A DNA stretch of 33,611 bases from SZUA-584 sp041656035 (GTDB taxonomy: Bacteria > Bacillota > Clostridia > Christensenellales > SZUA-584). The position numbers and the translations under genes were made by a program. Where the stretch lies: positions 1 through 33,611 of the forward strand of contig CAZPHS010000021.1 of assembly GCA_964586785.1 (NCBI GenBank). Reading direction: 5' to 3'. The notes under the pieces are model-generated. The model was not told the DNA's origin. It made no database searches and saw only the letters and a list, made by a program, of their open reading frames with translations. Below, one piece after another: positions 8,641 through 15,328 of the stretch (positions within the stretch are counted from its first letter, which is position 1; the number at the start of each line of letters is the position of its first letter).

Positions 8641-8820
8641 TTAAATATCCAGTTCCTCAGTAATGTTCTTTTCAGTATCCTGCCACTCTTTTTCAACCTC
8701 GGGCTTGCTCAAATCCGCGCCCTTATTCCAGTTGACTACGCCATAGATTACACAGGCCAGCGCGGAGAGCACGCACAAAGCGTACACCAGGAATGTAGGA
8801 AAATCGCCCATACCCAGCAT
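8641..8820 (-). CDS. symporter small accessory protein (59 residues)
   Basis: A short gene missed by length cut-offs. It reads MLGMGDFPTFLVYALCVLSA, then LACVIYGVVNWNKGADLSK, and ends in a charged helix (PEVEKEWQDTEKNITEELDI). One membrane helix (about 8-29) followed by NWNKG and an acidic/basic tail is the pattern of the small accessory subunits that precede SSF symporters in anaerobes. It is 19 bases upstream of the symporter, same strand. AAGGATGGTGAT precedes the ATG at 8818-8820. Likely role: a stabilising or modulating subunit of the transporter (inferred from family and position). Confidence 0.85.
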   Translation of the reverse strand: MLGMGDFPTFLVYALCVLSALACVIYGVVNWNKGADLSKPEVEKEWQDTEKNITEELDI

Positions 8821-8861
8821 AATATCACCATCCTTCCATTATTCTGCTTGTAATATATATA

Positions 8862-8890
8862 GAAAAACCCTTTGGCGTGTTCCAAAGGGT
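8862..8890 (-). terminator. terminator within the symporter leader
   Basis: On the minus strand ACCCTTTGG (8882-8890) pairs perfectly with CCAAAGGGT (8867-8875) around a six-base loop and is followed by TTTTTC. It stands between the promoter and the first gene of the operon, so it must be conditional. This is a transcription attenuator, not an end-of-operon terminator. Confidence 0.75.
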
Positions 8891-8963
8891 AAACAAAAAT
8901 CGGCTGTTTAAACCATTCTGCCATACTAACTGTTAGTTTGTTACCCCGTCGCTACCGTACTTA
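8863..8963 (-). promoter_or_regulatory. candidate riboswitch-like leader of the symporter operon
   Basis: The leader of about 100 bases has two exclusive folds. GGGTAA (minus strand, 8941-8946) can pair with TTACCC (8887-8892), which takes away the 5' arm of the terminator. Inside this outer stem lie a small hairpin from the palindrome ACTAACAGTTAGT (8925-8937) and a GGC/GCC stem enclosing GTTTAAAC. If a ligand stabilises the inner fold, the terminator is lost and the operon is on. No start codon with a credible ribosome site was seen in the leader, so a leader peptide is unlikely. I do not recognise the class; sodium or the transported solute would be natural ligands. Confidence 0.5.
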
Positions 8964-8969
8964 GATTAC

Positions 8970-8998
8970 AGTATAAAAACAGTATAATATGTTGTCAA
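8970..8998 (-). promoter_or_regulatory. promoter of the symporter operon
   Basis: TTGACA (minus strand, 8993-8998), a 17-base spacer and TATACT (8970-8975). Expected transcription start near 8963, about 140 bases before the first start codon. Confidence 0.75.
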
Positions 8999-9050
8999 TA
9001 ATTATTTTACGTGCAAATATTATTATTTTATTAAAACTAACCCTTTGTTG

Positions 9051-9080
9051 TTGACATAACGGTATTAAAAATGTTTTAAT
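9051..9080 (+). promoter_or_regulatory. promoter of the ECF S-component/kinase operon
   Basis: TTGACA (9051-9056), an 18-base spacer and TTTAAT (9075-9080). It leaves a leader of about 130 bases before the start codon. Confidence 0.6.
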
Positions 9081-9087
9081 TCATTTA

Positions 9088-9200
9088 TCGGCGCCCGCTC
9101 GGCATGAAGCCGGCGCAAATACGGGCGATATTATTGTTTTTGCTTATACCATGAAGGTATGCGCTTTCTATTGAAAGCTAAAGCTTATGGTATTTTTTAT
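9088..9200 (+). promoter_or_regulatory. candidate riboswitch-like leader with tandem ATGAA hairpins and terminator
   Basis: First element: CGCCCG (9092-9097) pairs with CGGGCG (9122-9127) around a hairpin CGGC-ATGAA-GCCG (9100-9112); GCGCC/GGCGC offers an alternative outer stem. Second element: ATACC-ATGAA-GGTAT (9146-9160), with the same five-base loop. The arm ATACCAT can instead pair with ATGGTAT (9187-9193), enclosing a perfect GCTTTC-TATT-GAAAGC hairpin (9163-9178) and followed by TTTTT. That makes a terminator exclusive with the second ATGAA hairpin. The ribosome site GGGAGG follows at 9203-9208. Many ECF S components are riboswitch-controlled. I do not recognise the class; it does not match the preQ1-I, TPP or FMN consensus as I know them. 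Confidence 0.5.
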
Positions 9201-9216
9201 TTGGGAGGAAAACTGA

Positions 9217-9759
9217 ATGAAACACACAAATTTAAAAAACTTGCTTATAAGCGCGATGCTGCTTGCCCTTTGCCTTGTGCTGCCATTTCTCACCGGTCAA
9301 ATACCGTCCATAGGCAGTATGCTGCTGCCCATGCATCTGCCCGTGCTCCTTTGCGGGTTTATTTGCGGATGGCCGTATGGTCTTGCGGTAGGAGCCGTCG
9401 CGCCTATACTAAGAAGCGTCACTTTTGGTATGCCGCCCATGATGCCGGGCGCGCTCGCCATGGCGTTTGAGCTTGCGACGTATGGATTGCTTTGCGGTTT
9501 GCTGTACAGGGCTTTTCCCAAGAAGGTAACATTTATATATGTATCCTTGCTGCTTAGCATGATTGGCGGGAGGCTTGTTTGGGGGGGTGCAACATATTTG
9601 CTGCTTAATTTTACAGGTTCCGCCTTAACGTTTGAAATCTTTTTGGGCGGCGCCGTGCTCAACGCCCTGCCCGGCATAGCGCTCCAGATAGCGCTTATTC
9701 CGCTTATAGTAATTGCGCTCGAGCGCGCAAAGCTTTTAAAAAGCAGCGAGCAACAATAA
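9217..9759 (+). CDS. ECF transporter S component (PanT-like family)
   Basis: A 180-residue integral membrane protein with about six hydrophobic segments. The block MLLPMHLPVLLCGFICGWPYG, followed by VTFGMPPMMPGALAMAFELATYG, is the signature of the ECF S-component family that includes pantothenate (PanT-type) carriers. S components bind the vitamin and use a shared energising module (EcfA/A'/T) encoded elsewhere; none of these is in the window. GGGAGG precedes the ATG. The gene is followed two bases later by a P-loop kinase, which suggests uptake followed by phosphorylation of the same compound. The substrate is not provable from sequence. Confidence 0.85.
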   Translation: MKHTNLKNLLISAMLLALCLVLPFLTGQIPSIGSMLLPMHLPVLLCGFICGWPYGLAVGAVAPILRSVTFGMPPMMPGALAMAFELATYGLLCGLLYRAFPKKVTFIYVSLLLSMIGGRLVWGGATYLLLNFTGSALTFEIFLGGAVLNALPGIALQIALIPLIVIALERAKLLKSSEQQ

Positions 9760-9761
9760 CA

Positions 9762-10802
9762 GTGAAAGAGATAATGCGCTCGCACATAAAGCGCTACCCT
9801 AAAATGCGGCTTTCGGATATGGTAAAGCTGCTATATCAAAGCGAATTCGCGGGCAGCCGCGAATCGGCGCATAAGCTTGTTAGCGTTGAACGGGAATGCC
9901 TTTCCGCCTCGCCCTGCGCCGCGGGCGTTTTTGAGGATATAGGCGGCGGATTATGCCGCCTGCATCTTTACAACGCAAAGCAAATGGAAATAGGCATGGA
10001 TACGGTAAGCCGTTTATTCTTAGCGACGGCAAATGCTGTTAACGGTAATATCGTAAATTTAGAGAAAAAAATGAATCTGCTCCATGAATGTATAAAGAAT
10101 AAGCTGCTGCCGTTTGATTTTAATTTGTTCAAAGAATATACGGGCAATTTGCGCGAAAACGGTTGGCCTGCTTTGCGCCACAGCGAGCAATACCGCGCGG
10201 CGTACCGTCCGTCTTACCGTGTAGTCAAAAAAGAGTACTGCGTATACATAAAGGCTATAGCCGCGATTGATAAGCTGCTTGACAAAAAACAAAGGGTTAC
10301 CGTCGCTATAGAAGGCAGAAGCGGAGCGGGCAAATCTACTCTGGCTGCTTATTTACGCGAAGTATATGATAACTGCGGCTTATTTCATATGGACGATTTT
10401 TTTCTTCCCAGCAACCGCAGAACCAAAGAGCGGCTTTCGCAGCCCGGCGGTAACATTGATTACGAGCGTTTTGGCGACGAAGTGCTTTCCGGCATAGGCG
10501 GCGAGACTCCTTTTTGTTATCGCGCATACAATTGCAAGCAGGACGCGTTGGGCGCTCCCATATATGCGTGCCCTTCGCGTATTAACATTGTCGAAGGCGT
10601 ATACAGTATGCACCCCGCGTTGCAGGGCAGCTATGATTATACTGTTTTTTTGGACATAGACGTAAAGACGCAAAGCGAACGAATAAAAAAACGCAGCGGG
10701 GAAAGCCTGCACAAACGCTTTACGGAAGAATGGATACCGCTGGAGGAGCTTTATTTCTCGGCGTTTAATATAAAAAACCGATGCGACATAGTATATCCGT
10801 AA
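9762..10802 (+). CDS. uridine kinase/PRK-family P-loop kinase with novel N-terminal domain
   Basis: A 346-residue protein of two parts. Residues about 1-165 form a domain I do not recognise by name (RLSDMVKLLYQSEFAGS, FEDIGGGLCRLHLYN, RENGWPALRHSEQYRAAYRP). Residues about 175-346 are a nucleoside/vitamin kinase: Walker A GRSGAGKS (185-192), LFHMDDFFLPSNRR with catalytic-type Asp211/212, GNIDYERF, and NIVEGVYSMHP. The fold family covers uridine kinase, pantothenate kinase CoaA and nicotinamide riboside kinase. The start is uncertain: GTG at 9762 or ATG at 9774, which has GAAAGAG before it. It is coupled to the ECF S component, so it probably traps the imported vitamin by phosphorylation. Confidence 0.75.
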   Translation: MKEIMRSHIKRYPKMRLSDMVKLLYQSEFAGSRESAHKLVSVERECLSASPCAAGVFEDIGGGLCRLHLYNAKQMEIGMDTVSRLFLATANAVNGNIVNLEKKMNLLHECIKNKLLPFDFNLFKEYTGNLRENGWPALRHSEQYRAAYRPSYRVVKKEYCVYIKAIAAIDKLLDKKQRVTVAIEGRSGAGKSTLAAYLREVYDNCGLFHMDDFFLPSNRRTKERLSQPGGNIDYERFGDEVLSGIGGETPFCYRAYNCKQDALGAPIYACPSRINIVEGVYSMHPALQGSYDYTVFLDIDVKTQSERIKKRSGESLHKRFTEEWIPLEELYFSAFNIKNRCDIVYP

Positions 10803-10893
10803 ACAGTCCGCTTTTTTGGGCATATTACCGCGGCCTGCCGGTTACAGTCAACAGGCGTATCCGTTAAAATTTACGTGTTTTCCAGTTTTATTC

Positions 10894-10923
10894 TTGACTT
10901 TTGTTCCGCCTTGTGCATATAAT
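10894..10923 (+). promoter_or_regulatory. promoter of the aromatic operon
   Basis: TTGACT (10894-10899), an 18-base spacer and a perfect TATAAT (10918-10923). Transcription should start near 10930, shortly before the leader peptide. Confidence 0.75.
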
Positions 10924-10951
10924 AGCGCAAAGAAAAAAAAGAGGAACACGT

Positions 10952-11065
10952 ATGGACGGTTGTTCGTGTACAAAACAATATTTCTCGTTTATATACCGGA
11001 GCTATTATTATGGCTTCGGATACTTTGCGTTAAATAATGAACACCGGTATAAATGGGTTGCTTGA
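10952..11065 (+). CDS. aromatic-rich leader peptide (attenuator) of the aro operon
   Basis: A 37-codon ORF with GAGG eight bases before its ATG. It begins MDGCSCTKQYFSFIYRSYYY and continues GFGYFALNNEHRYKWVA. Twelve of 37 residues are Tyr (7), Phe (4) or Trp (1). Eleven of these fall between residues 10 and 33, including three Tyr codons in a row. It lies between the operon promoter and a terminator, and the first structural gene is DAHP synthase. This is the textbook layout of a leader peptide whose translation senses charged aromatic tRNAs. A hairpin CCGGAGC/GCTTCGG (10997-11019) places the Tyr triplet in its loop. The coding assignment rests on composition, ribosome site and context. Confidence 0.8.
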   Translation: MDGCSCTKQYFSFIYRSYYYGFGYFALNNEHRYKWVA

Positions 11066-11089
11066 AACAGGCTTATAATCAGTACATAT

Positions 11090-11117
11090 AAGGGAGCTCA
11101 TGCCGGGCTCCCTTTTT
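11090..11117 (+). terminator. attenuator terminator before aroF
   Basis: AAGGGAGC (11090-11097) pairs perfectly with GCTCCCTT (11107-11114) around a nine-base loop and is followed by T residues. It lies 25 bases after the leader peptide stop and before the aroF ribosome site. The segment GGCTTC (11012-11017) inside the leader ORF can pair with GGAGCT of the 5' arm (two G-U pairs), a possible but weak antiterminator. Confidence 0.85.
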
Positions 11118-11141
11118 GATTTATAATACGGAGGCGATAAA

Positions 11142-12158
11142 ATGATTGTTATATTAAAACCGGGCGCGGAGCCGGAAAAAGTATCGGAGCTGATAAAGTC
11201 GCTGGAACAAAACTATTCGCTCGAAGTACAGCGCATGGACGGCGTTAATTACTCTATTTTGGGGCTTATAGGCGACACCGCTTCTCTTGACACCGAGCCT
11301 ATCTCCGAGAGATCGGTGGTTAAAAAGGTGCTTCGCGTACAGGAGCCTTACAAAAAGGTAAACCGCGCGTTTCATCCCGAAGACACCATTGTGCAGGGCA
11401 AAGGTTTCTCGATAGGCGGAAAACAGCTTGCCGTTATAGCAGGACCGTGCTCAGTCGAAAGCGAGGAGCAGATAATATCAATCGCAAAGCAGGTTAAAGA
11501 AGCGGGCGCTAATTTCCTTCGCGGCGGCGCATTTAAACCGCGTACCAGCCCGTACCGTTTTCAGGGACTTGGCGCCGAGGGACTGCGGTATCTAGAGACG
11601 GCTAAAGCCGAAACCGGATTGCCCATAGTTACCGAAATAACAAGCGTACAGTACGTTGATTTGTTTGTTGACAAGGTCGATATCATACAGGTAGGCGCGC
11701 GCAACATGCAAAACTTCGTGCTGCTTCGGGAGCTTGGCAACAGCAAAACGCCCGTGCTGTTAAAACGCGGTTTATCCGCAACCATAGAAGAATGGCTTAT
11801 GTCGGCGGAATATATAGCGGCGGGCGGAAACCCGAATGTGATTTTGTGCGAGCGCGGCATACGCACATTCGAGACCGCAACGCGCAATACTCTTGATATA
11901 AGCGCAGTGCCCGTAATAAAGCGTCAAAGCCATCTGCCTATAATTGTAGACCCAAGCCACGCCGCGGGGCTTTGGTGGGCTGTCGGTCCGCTGTCCATGG
12001 CCGCGGTCAGCGCCGGCGCCGACGGCGTTATGATAGAGGTACACGAACAGCCGGCGGAAGCGCTCTCGGACGGTAAACAGTCGCTTCTGCCCGAGAAATT
12101 CAGCGCGGTTGCAAAGCAGTTAAGACGCGCGGCAGTTATGATGGACAGGACGGTATAA
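11142..12158 (+). CDS. aroF: 3-deoxy-7-phosphoheptulonate (DAHP) synthase, type I-beta
   Basis: Condenses phosphoenolpyruvate and erythrose 4-phosphate, the entry step of the shikimate pathway. The 338 residues comprise an N-terminal ferredoxin-like regulatory domain (about 1-70, MIVILKPGAEPEKVSELI) and a catalytic TIM barrel. Catalytic blocks seen are AGPCSVES, GGAFKPRTSPYRFQG, LKRGLSATIEEW and DPSHAAG. This is the Bacillus/Thermotoga-type (DAHP_synth_Bsub) arrangement, in which the small domain often binds an aromatic inhibitor, so feedback control is likely. GGAGG lies seven bases before the ATG. First structural gene of the eight-gene operon, directly after the attenuator. Confidence 0.97.
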   Translation: MIVILKPGAEPEKVSELIKSLEQNYSLEVQRMDGVNYSILGLIGDTASLDTEPISERSVVKKVLRVQEPYKKVNRAFHPEDTIVQGKGFSIGGKQLAVIAGPCSVESEEQIISIAKQVKEAGANFLRGGAFKPRTSPYRFQGLGAEGLRYLETAKAETGLPIVTEITSVQYVDLFVDKVDIIQVGARNMQNFVLLRELGNSKTPVLLKRGLSATIEEWLMSAEYIAAGGNPNVILCERGIRTFETATRNTLDISAVPVIKRQSHLPIIVDPSHAAGLWWAVGPLSMAAVSAGADGVMIEVHEQPAEALSDGKQSLLPEKFSAVAKQLRRAAVMMDRTV

Positions 12159-12160
12159 CC

Positions 12161-12997
12161 ATGGAAACGCGCATGACAGAGAAAAGTATACTTGCCGCCG
12201 GTCTTGGGCTTATCGGCGGCTCCGTGGCAAAGGCGCTGCGCGCCGCCGGCTGCCTTTATATAGACGGCCTTGATACAAACACTAAAACGCTAGAGCGGGC
12301 TCTTTTTGACAACGTAATCGATTCGGTATACTCGCCCAACGCGAAAGAGTACGATATAATAATATGCGCTCTGCCTCATCGCGAAATTCCCTCCCTGTAT
12401 TCGCAGATAAAGGGCAGCCTTAAAAGCGGCGGAATATTCGCGGAGCTTTCGGGGCTAAAGTCCTGCGTTACGCGCTCTTTATGCTCCTTAATGTGCGAAC
12501 AGCACGTGCTTTTGTCACTTCATCCCATGGCCGGCAGCGAGAAAACGGGCTATTTGAACTCCGACGCTTTGCTTATGCAAGGCGCTCCGATGATATTGAC
12601 TCCAACCGGTAAAACCAATGAAACAGCGCTTGAATGGGCGGGTTTTATAGCGGGCGCTTTAAACTGCGGCGAGACTATTACGCTTTGCGCGAAAAGGCAT
12701 GACGAGGTTATTGCCGCCGTCAGCCATCTCCCGCATATTTCGGCGCTCGCGCTGTGGGAGACTGGCAAACACAGTATGCGCTACGCCGGAGGAAGCTTCC
12801 ATTCAGCTACCCGCGTCGCAAACCTAAACGCTCCACTCTGGGCAGGATTATTAATAGATAATGCAGAATACCTGTTGGACAGCCTTGCGCGTTTTAGGCG
12901 GTGCCTTAACGCTTTAGAGCAAGCTATACGCGCCAAAGACGCGGCGGCTCTTGAAAAACAAATATGCCTTATGGCAAAGACGGGAGATATGCCATGA
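12161..12997 (+). CDS. tyrA: prephenate dehydrogenase
   Basis: Oxidatively decarboxylates prephenate to 4-hydroxyphenylpyruvate, the tyrosine branch. A 278-residue protein with an N-terminal nucleotide-binding GLGLIGGSVAKAL motif, HPMAGSEKTGY and VSHLPHISALALWE (the conserved HLPH-type helix). It is of minimal length and lacks a C-terminal ACT domain, so tyrosine feedback through ACT is not expected here. The ATG at 12161 is two bases after aroF and has AGGACGG upstream; a second ATG four codons later is also possible. The 3' end overlaps aroB in ATGA. Confidence 0.95.
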   Translation: METRMTEKSILAAGLGLIGGSVAKALRAAGCLYIDGLDTNTKTLERALFDNVIDSVYSPNAKEYDIIICALPHREIPSLYSQIKGSLKSGGIFAELSGLKSCVTRSLCSLMCEQHVLLSLHPMAGSEKTGYLNSDALLMQGAPMILTPTGKTNETALEWAGFIAGALNCGETITLCAKRHDEVIAAVSHLPHISALALWETGKHSMRYAGGSFHSATRVANLNAPLWAGLLIDNAEYLLDSLARFRRCLNALEQAIRAKDAAALEKQICLMAKTGDMP

Positions 12998-14061
12998 ACA
13001 TGCTGACAATAAAAACAGGAACAAGCGTATACCGCGTTTATATAGGCAAAGGCCTTCTTTACGTTCTTCCCGACAGGTTAAAACAGCTTTTCCCCGAAAG
13101 CCGCTTTGTCATAATTACGGACACCACTGTATTCAATCTGTACGGAAACAAATTAAAACAGTATTTTTCGGACGAGGGGCTCGATTGCCACGTACTCACC
13201 GTAGAGCCGGGCGAGGGCTCAAAGCGAATCGAAACATTATCCCGCCTTTTAAGCGCGCTCGCGCAGCGCGGCTATAACCGCGCCGATGTAATTATAGCGC
13301 TCGGGGGCGGCGTGGTGGGAGACCTTGCCGGTTTTACCGCCGCGGTTTACCTTCGCGGAATACGCTATGTGCAGGCTCCAACAACGCTTCTGGCGCAAAT
13401 CGACAGCTCCATAGGCGGCAAAACAGCCGTTAATCTGCCCGAGGGCAAAAACCTCGCGGGCGCGTTTTATCAGCCAAGCGCGGTATTTGCGGATACGGAC
13501 GTTTTAAAAACGCTCCCCGAAGAGGAATTCGCCAATGGCATGGCGGAGATAATAAAGCATTCGCTTATAAAAGACGCCTCTATGTTTGTTTCACTGGAGG
13601 AAGGCGAGGCGATAAACGCGCATTCGGACAGTCTGGAAGGTCTTATAGTCGCGAATCTTGCCATAAAGCGCGATGTCGTCGCCGTGGACGAGCGTGACAA
13701 GGGAGAGCGTATGCTGCTTAATTTCGGGCACACAATAGGACACGGAATAGAGCGGTGCTGCGCGGCTTTGGATACGCCTGTAACGCACGGCAAAGCCGTC
13801 GCCATGGGCATGGCGGCAATAGCGGCGGCGGGAGAGCGCGCGGAGCTTACGGCTGAAGGAACAACGGCGCGCATCATAAAAGTTCTCGAAAAAGCGGGTT
13901 TGCCGCATGATATAAGCAAATTTGACAAGGACGAGATTATAAAGGGTATATTTATCGATAAAAAGAACGTGGCCGATACGCTTAACCTTGTAATGATAAA
14001 GAGCCCGGGAAACTCTTTTTTATACAATATACCCCGCCACGATGTGCGGCGGTTTATATAA
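12994..14061 (+). CDS. aroB: 3-dehydroquinate synthase
   Basis: Cyclises DAHP to 3-dehydroquinate using NAD and a divalent metal. I place the start at the ATG 12994 (MNMLTIKTGTSVYRVYIG, 355 residues), which overlaps the tyrA stop as ATGA and has GGGAG eight bases upstream; the frame extends further but without a ribosome site. Family blocks are GGGVVGDLAGFTAAVYLRG, PTTLLAQIDSSIGGKTAVN, and the metal-binding NFGHTIGHGIE. Third gene of the aromatic operon, eleven bases before aroA's start. Confidence 0.97.
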   Translation: MNMLTIKTGTSVYRVYIGKGLLYVLPDRLKQLFPESRFVIITDTTVFNLYGNKLKQYFSDEGLDCHVLTVEPGEGSKRIETLSRLLSALAQRGYNRADVIIALGGGVVGDLAGFTAAVYLRGIRYVQAPTTLLAQIDSSIGGKTAVNLPEGKNLAGAFYQPSAVFADTDVLKTLPEEEFANGMAEIIKHSLIKDASMFVSLEEGEAINAHSDSLEGLIVANLAIKRDVVAVDERDKGERMLLNFGHTIGHGIERCCAALDTPVTHGKAVAMGMAAIAAAGERAELTAEGTTARIIKVLEKAGLPHDISKFDKDEIIKGIFIDKKNVADTLNLVMIKSPGNSFLYNIPRHDVRRFI

Positions 14062-14071
14062 GGAACAGATT

Positions 14072-15328
14072 ATGGACAAAACAATTTTACCGTCTTCGCT
14101 TTTTGGCGGCGTTAATATTCCCCCCTCTAAGAGCGCGGCGCATCGCGCGATTATTACGGCGGCGCTGGCAAAAGGCGCAAGCGTTATAAGCAATATAGAT
14201 TTGTCAAACGACATGCTCGCAACAATAGGCGCGTGCCGCGACCTCGGCTGTAACATCGCCGAAAACGGACAAAACGCGCTGACCGTACACGGCGGCTTGT
14301 CCTTAAAAAATAACGCTTTTATTGACTGCCTCGAATCCGGCTCCACGCTGCGTTTTTTAATACCTATAGCGTGCGCGTTAGGCGGAAAGTACACATTTGC
14401 GGGAAGCGGGCGGCTGCCCGTAAGACCGCTGGACGATTATCTGCGCATATTCGACGAGCAGGCAATAAAGTATACGCGTCCCCCCAACGCCTATCTGCCT
14501 CTTACCGTAAACGGCAGGCTGCGCGGCGGAAGTTTTATACTTGACGGCCGCGTAAGCTCGCAGTACGTAACCGGATTGCTGTTCGCCCTTCCGCTTCTTG
14601 ATACCGATTCGCGTATCACTGTACGGGGCGGTTTTGAGTCGCGCGGGTACACCGATATGACTGTTGATATGCTGCGCCGTTTCGGAGTTCGCGCCGACAC
14701 ACAAAACGACAGCTTTTTTATACCCGGCGGCCAGAAATACGCGCCGCGAAACATTTCCGTGGAGGGAGATTATTCCCAGGCGGCGTTTTTTCTCGTCGGC
14801 GGCGCGGCGGCCGGAGAAGTGCGCGTAGAAGGCTTGCGCGAAAGCTCCCTGCAGCCCGACAGCGCGATAGTGCCATTGCTGCGGCGTATGGGAGCGGATA
14901 TAACACGCGAAAAAGACGCGCTTACGGCAAGAAAATCAAGCTTGCGCGGCATAAACGCGGACGTTTCCCAATATCCGGATTTAGCGCCGCCATTGGCTGT
15001 AGCCGCGGCTTTCGCGCAAGGTACAACGCACATAACTGGCGCGAAGAGGCTTCGTATAAAAGAGTGCGACAGATTAAGCGCGCTTGCAGTAAACTTGTCG
15101 CGCCTCGGTATAAAAACCGTCGAAACGCAAAATTCGCTTACTATAACGGGCGGCGGCATAAACGGCGGGGAGATAGACTCTTTCGGCGATCACCGTATCG
15201 CCATGGCTTTCGCAATAGCGGCGGCGGGAGCGCGCGGCGGCGTAACCATTCGCGGCGCACAAAGCGTGGATAAGTCGTATCCGTGTTTCTTTGACGATTT
15301 TATGGCATTGGGAGGTAAAGTATTATGA
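14072..15328 (+). CDS. aroA: 5-enolpyruvylshikimate-3-phosphate synthase
   Basis: Transfers enolpyruvyl from PEP to shikimate 3-phosphate. 418 residues from the ATG at 14072, which has AAGGA upstream; longer in-frame starts fall within aroB. Motifs along the chain are PPSKSAAHRAIITAAL with the substrate Lys/Ser, ESGSTLRFLIPIA (PEP-loop region), SGRLPVRPLDDYL, SSQYVTGLLFALPLL, GDYSQAAFFLVGG, IKECDRLSAL, and SFGDHRIAMAFA near the end. The PEP loop reads ESGSTLR, not the class I LGNAGTA form. The stop overlaps the start of aroC (ATGA). Confidence 0.97.
   Translation: MDKTILPSSLFGGVNIPPSKSAAHRAIITAALAKGASVISNIDLSNDMLATIGACRDLGCNIAENGQNALTVHGGLSLKNNAFIDCLESGSTLRFLIPIACALGGKYTFAGSGRLPVRPLDDYLRIFDEQAIKYTRPPNAYLPLTVNGRLRGGSFILDGRVSSQYVTGLLFALPLLDTDSRITVRGGFESRGYTDMTVDMLRRFGVRADTQNDSFFIPGGQKYAPRNISVEGDYSQAAFFLVGGAAAGEVRVEGLRESSLQPDSAIVPLLRRMGADITREKDALTARKSSLRGINADVSQYPDLAPPLAVAAAFAQGTTHITGAKRLRIKECDRLSALAVNLSRLGIKTVETQNSLTITGGGINGGEIDSFGDHRIAMAFAIAAAGARGGVTIRGAQSVDKSYPCFFDDFMALGGKVL

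Noticed and set aside
10930..11141. T-box leader for the aromatic operon
   Set aside because: No T-box sequence (AGGGTGGNACCGCG) and no specifier stem; the aromatic-rich ORF with a ribosome site explains the leader better.
13470..14027. Minus-strand frame of 185 codons
   Set aside because: Antisense to aroB; no start context.
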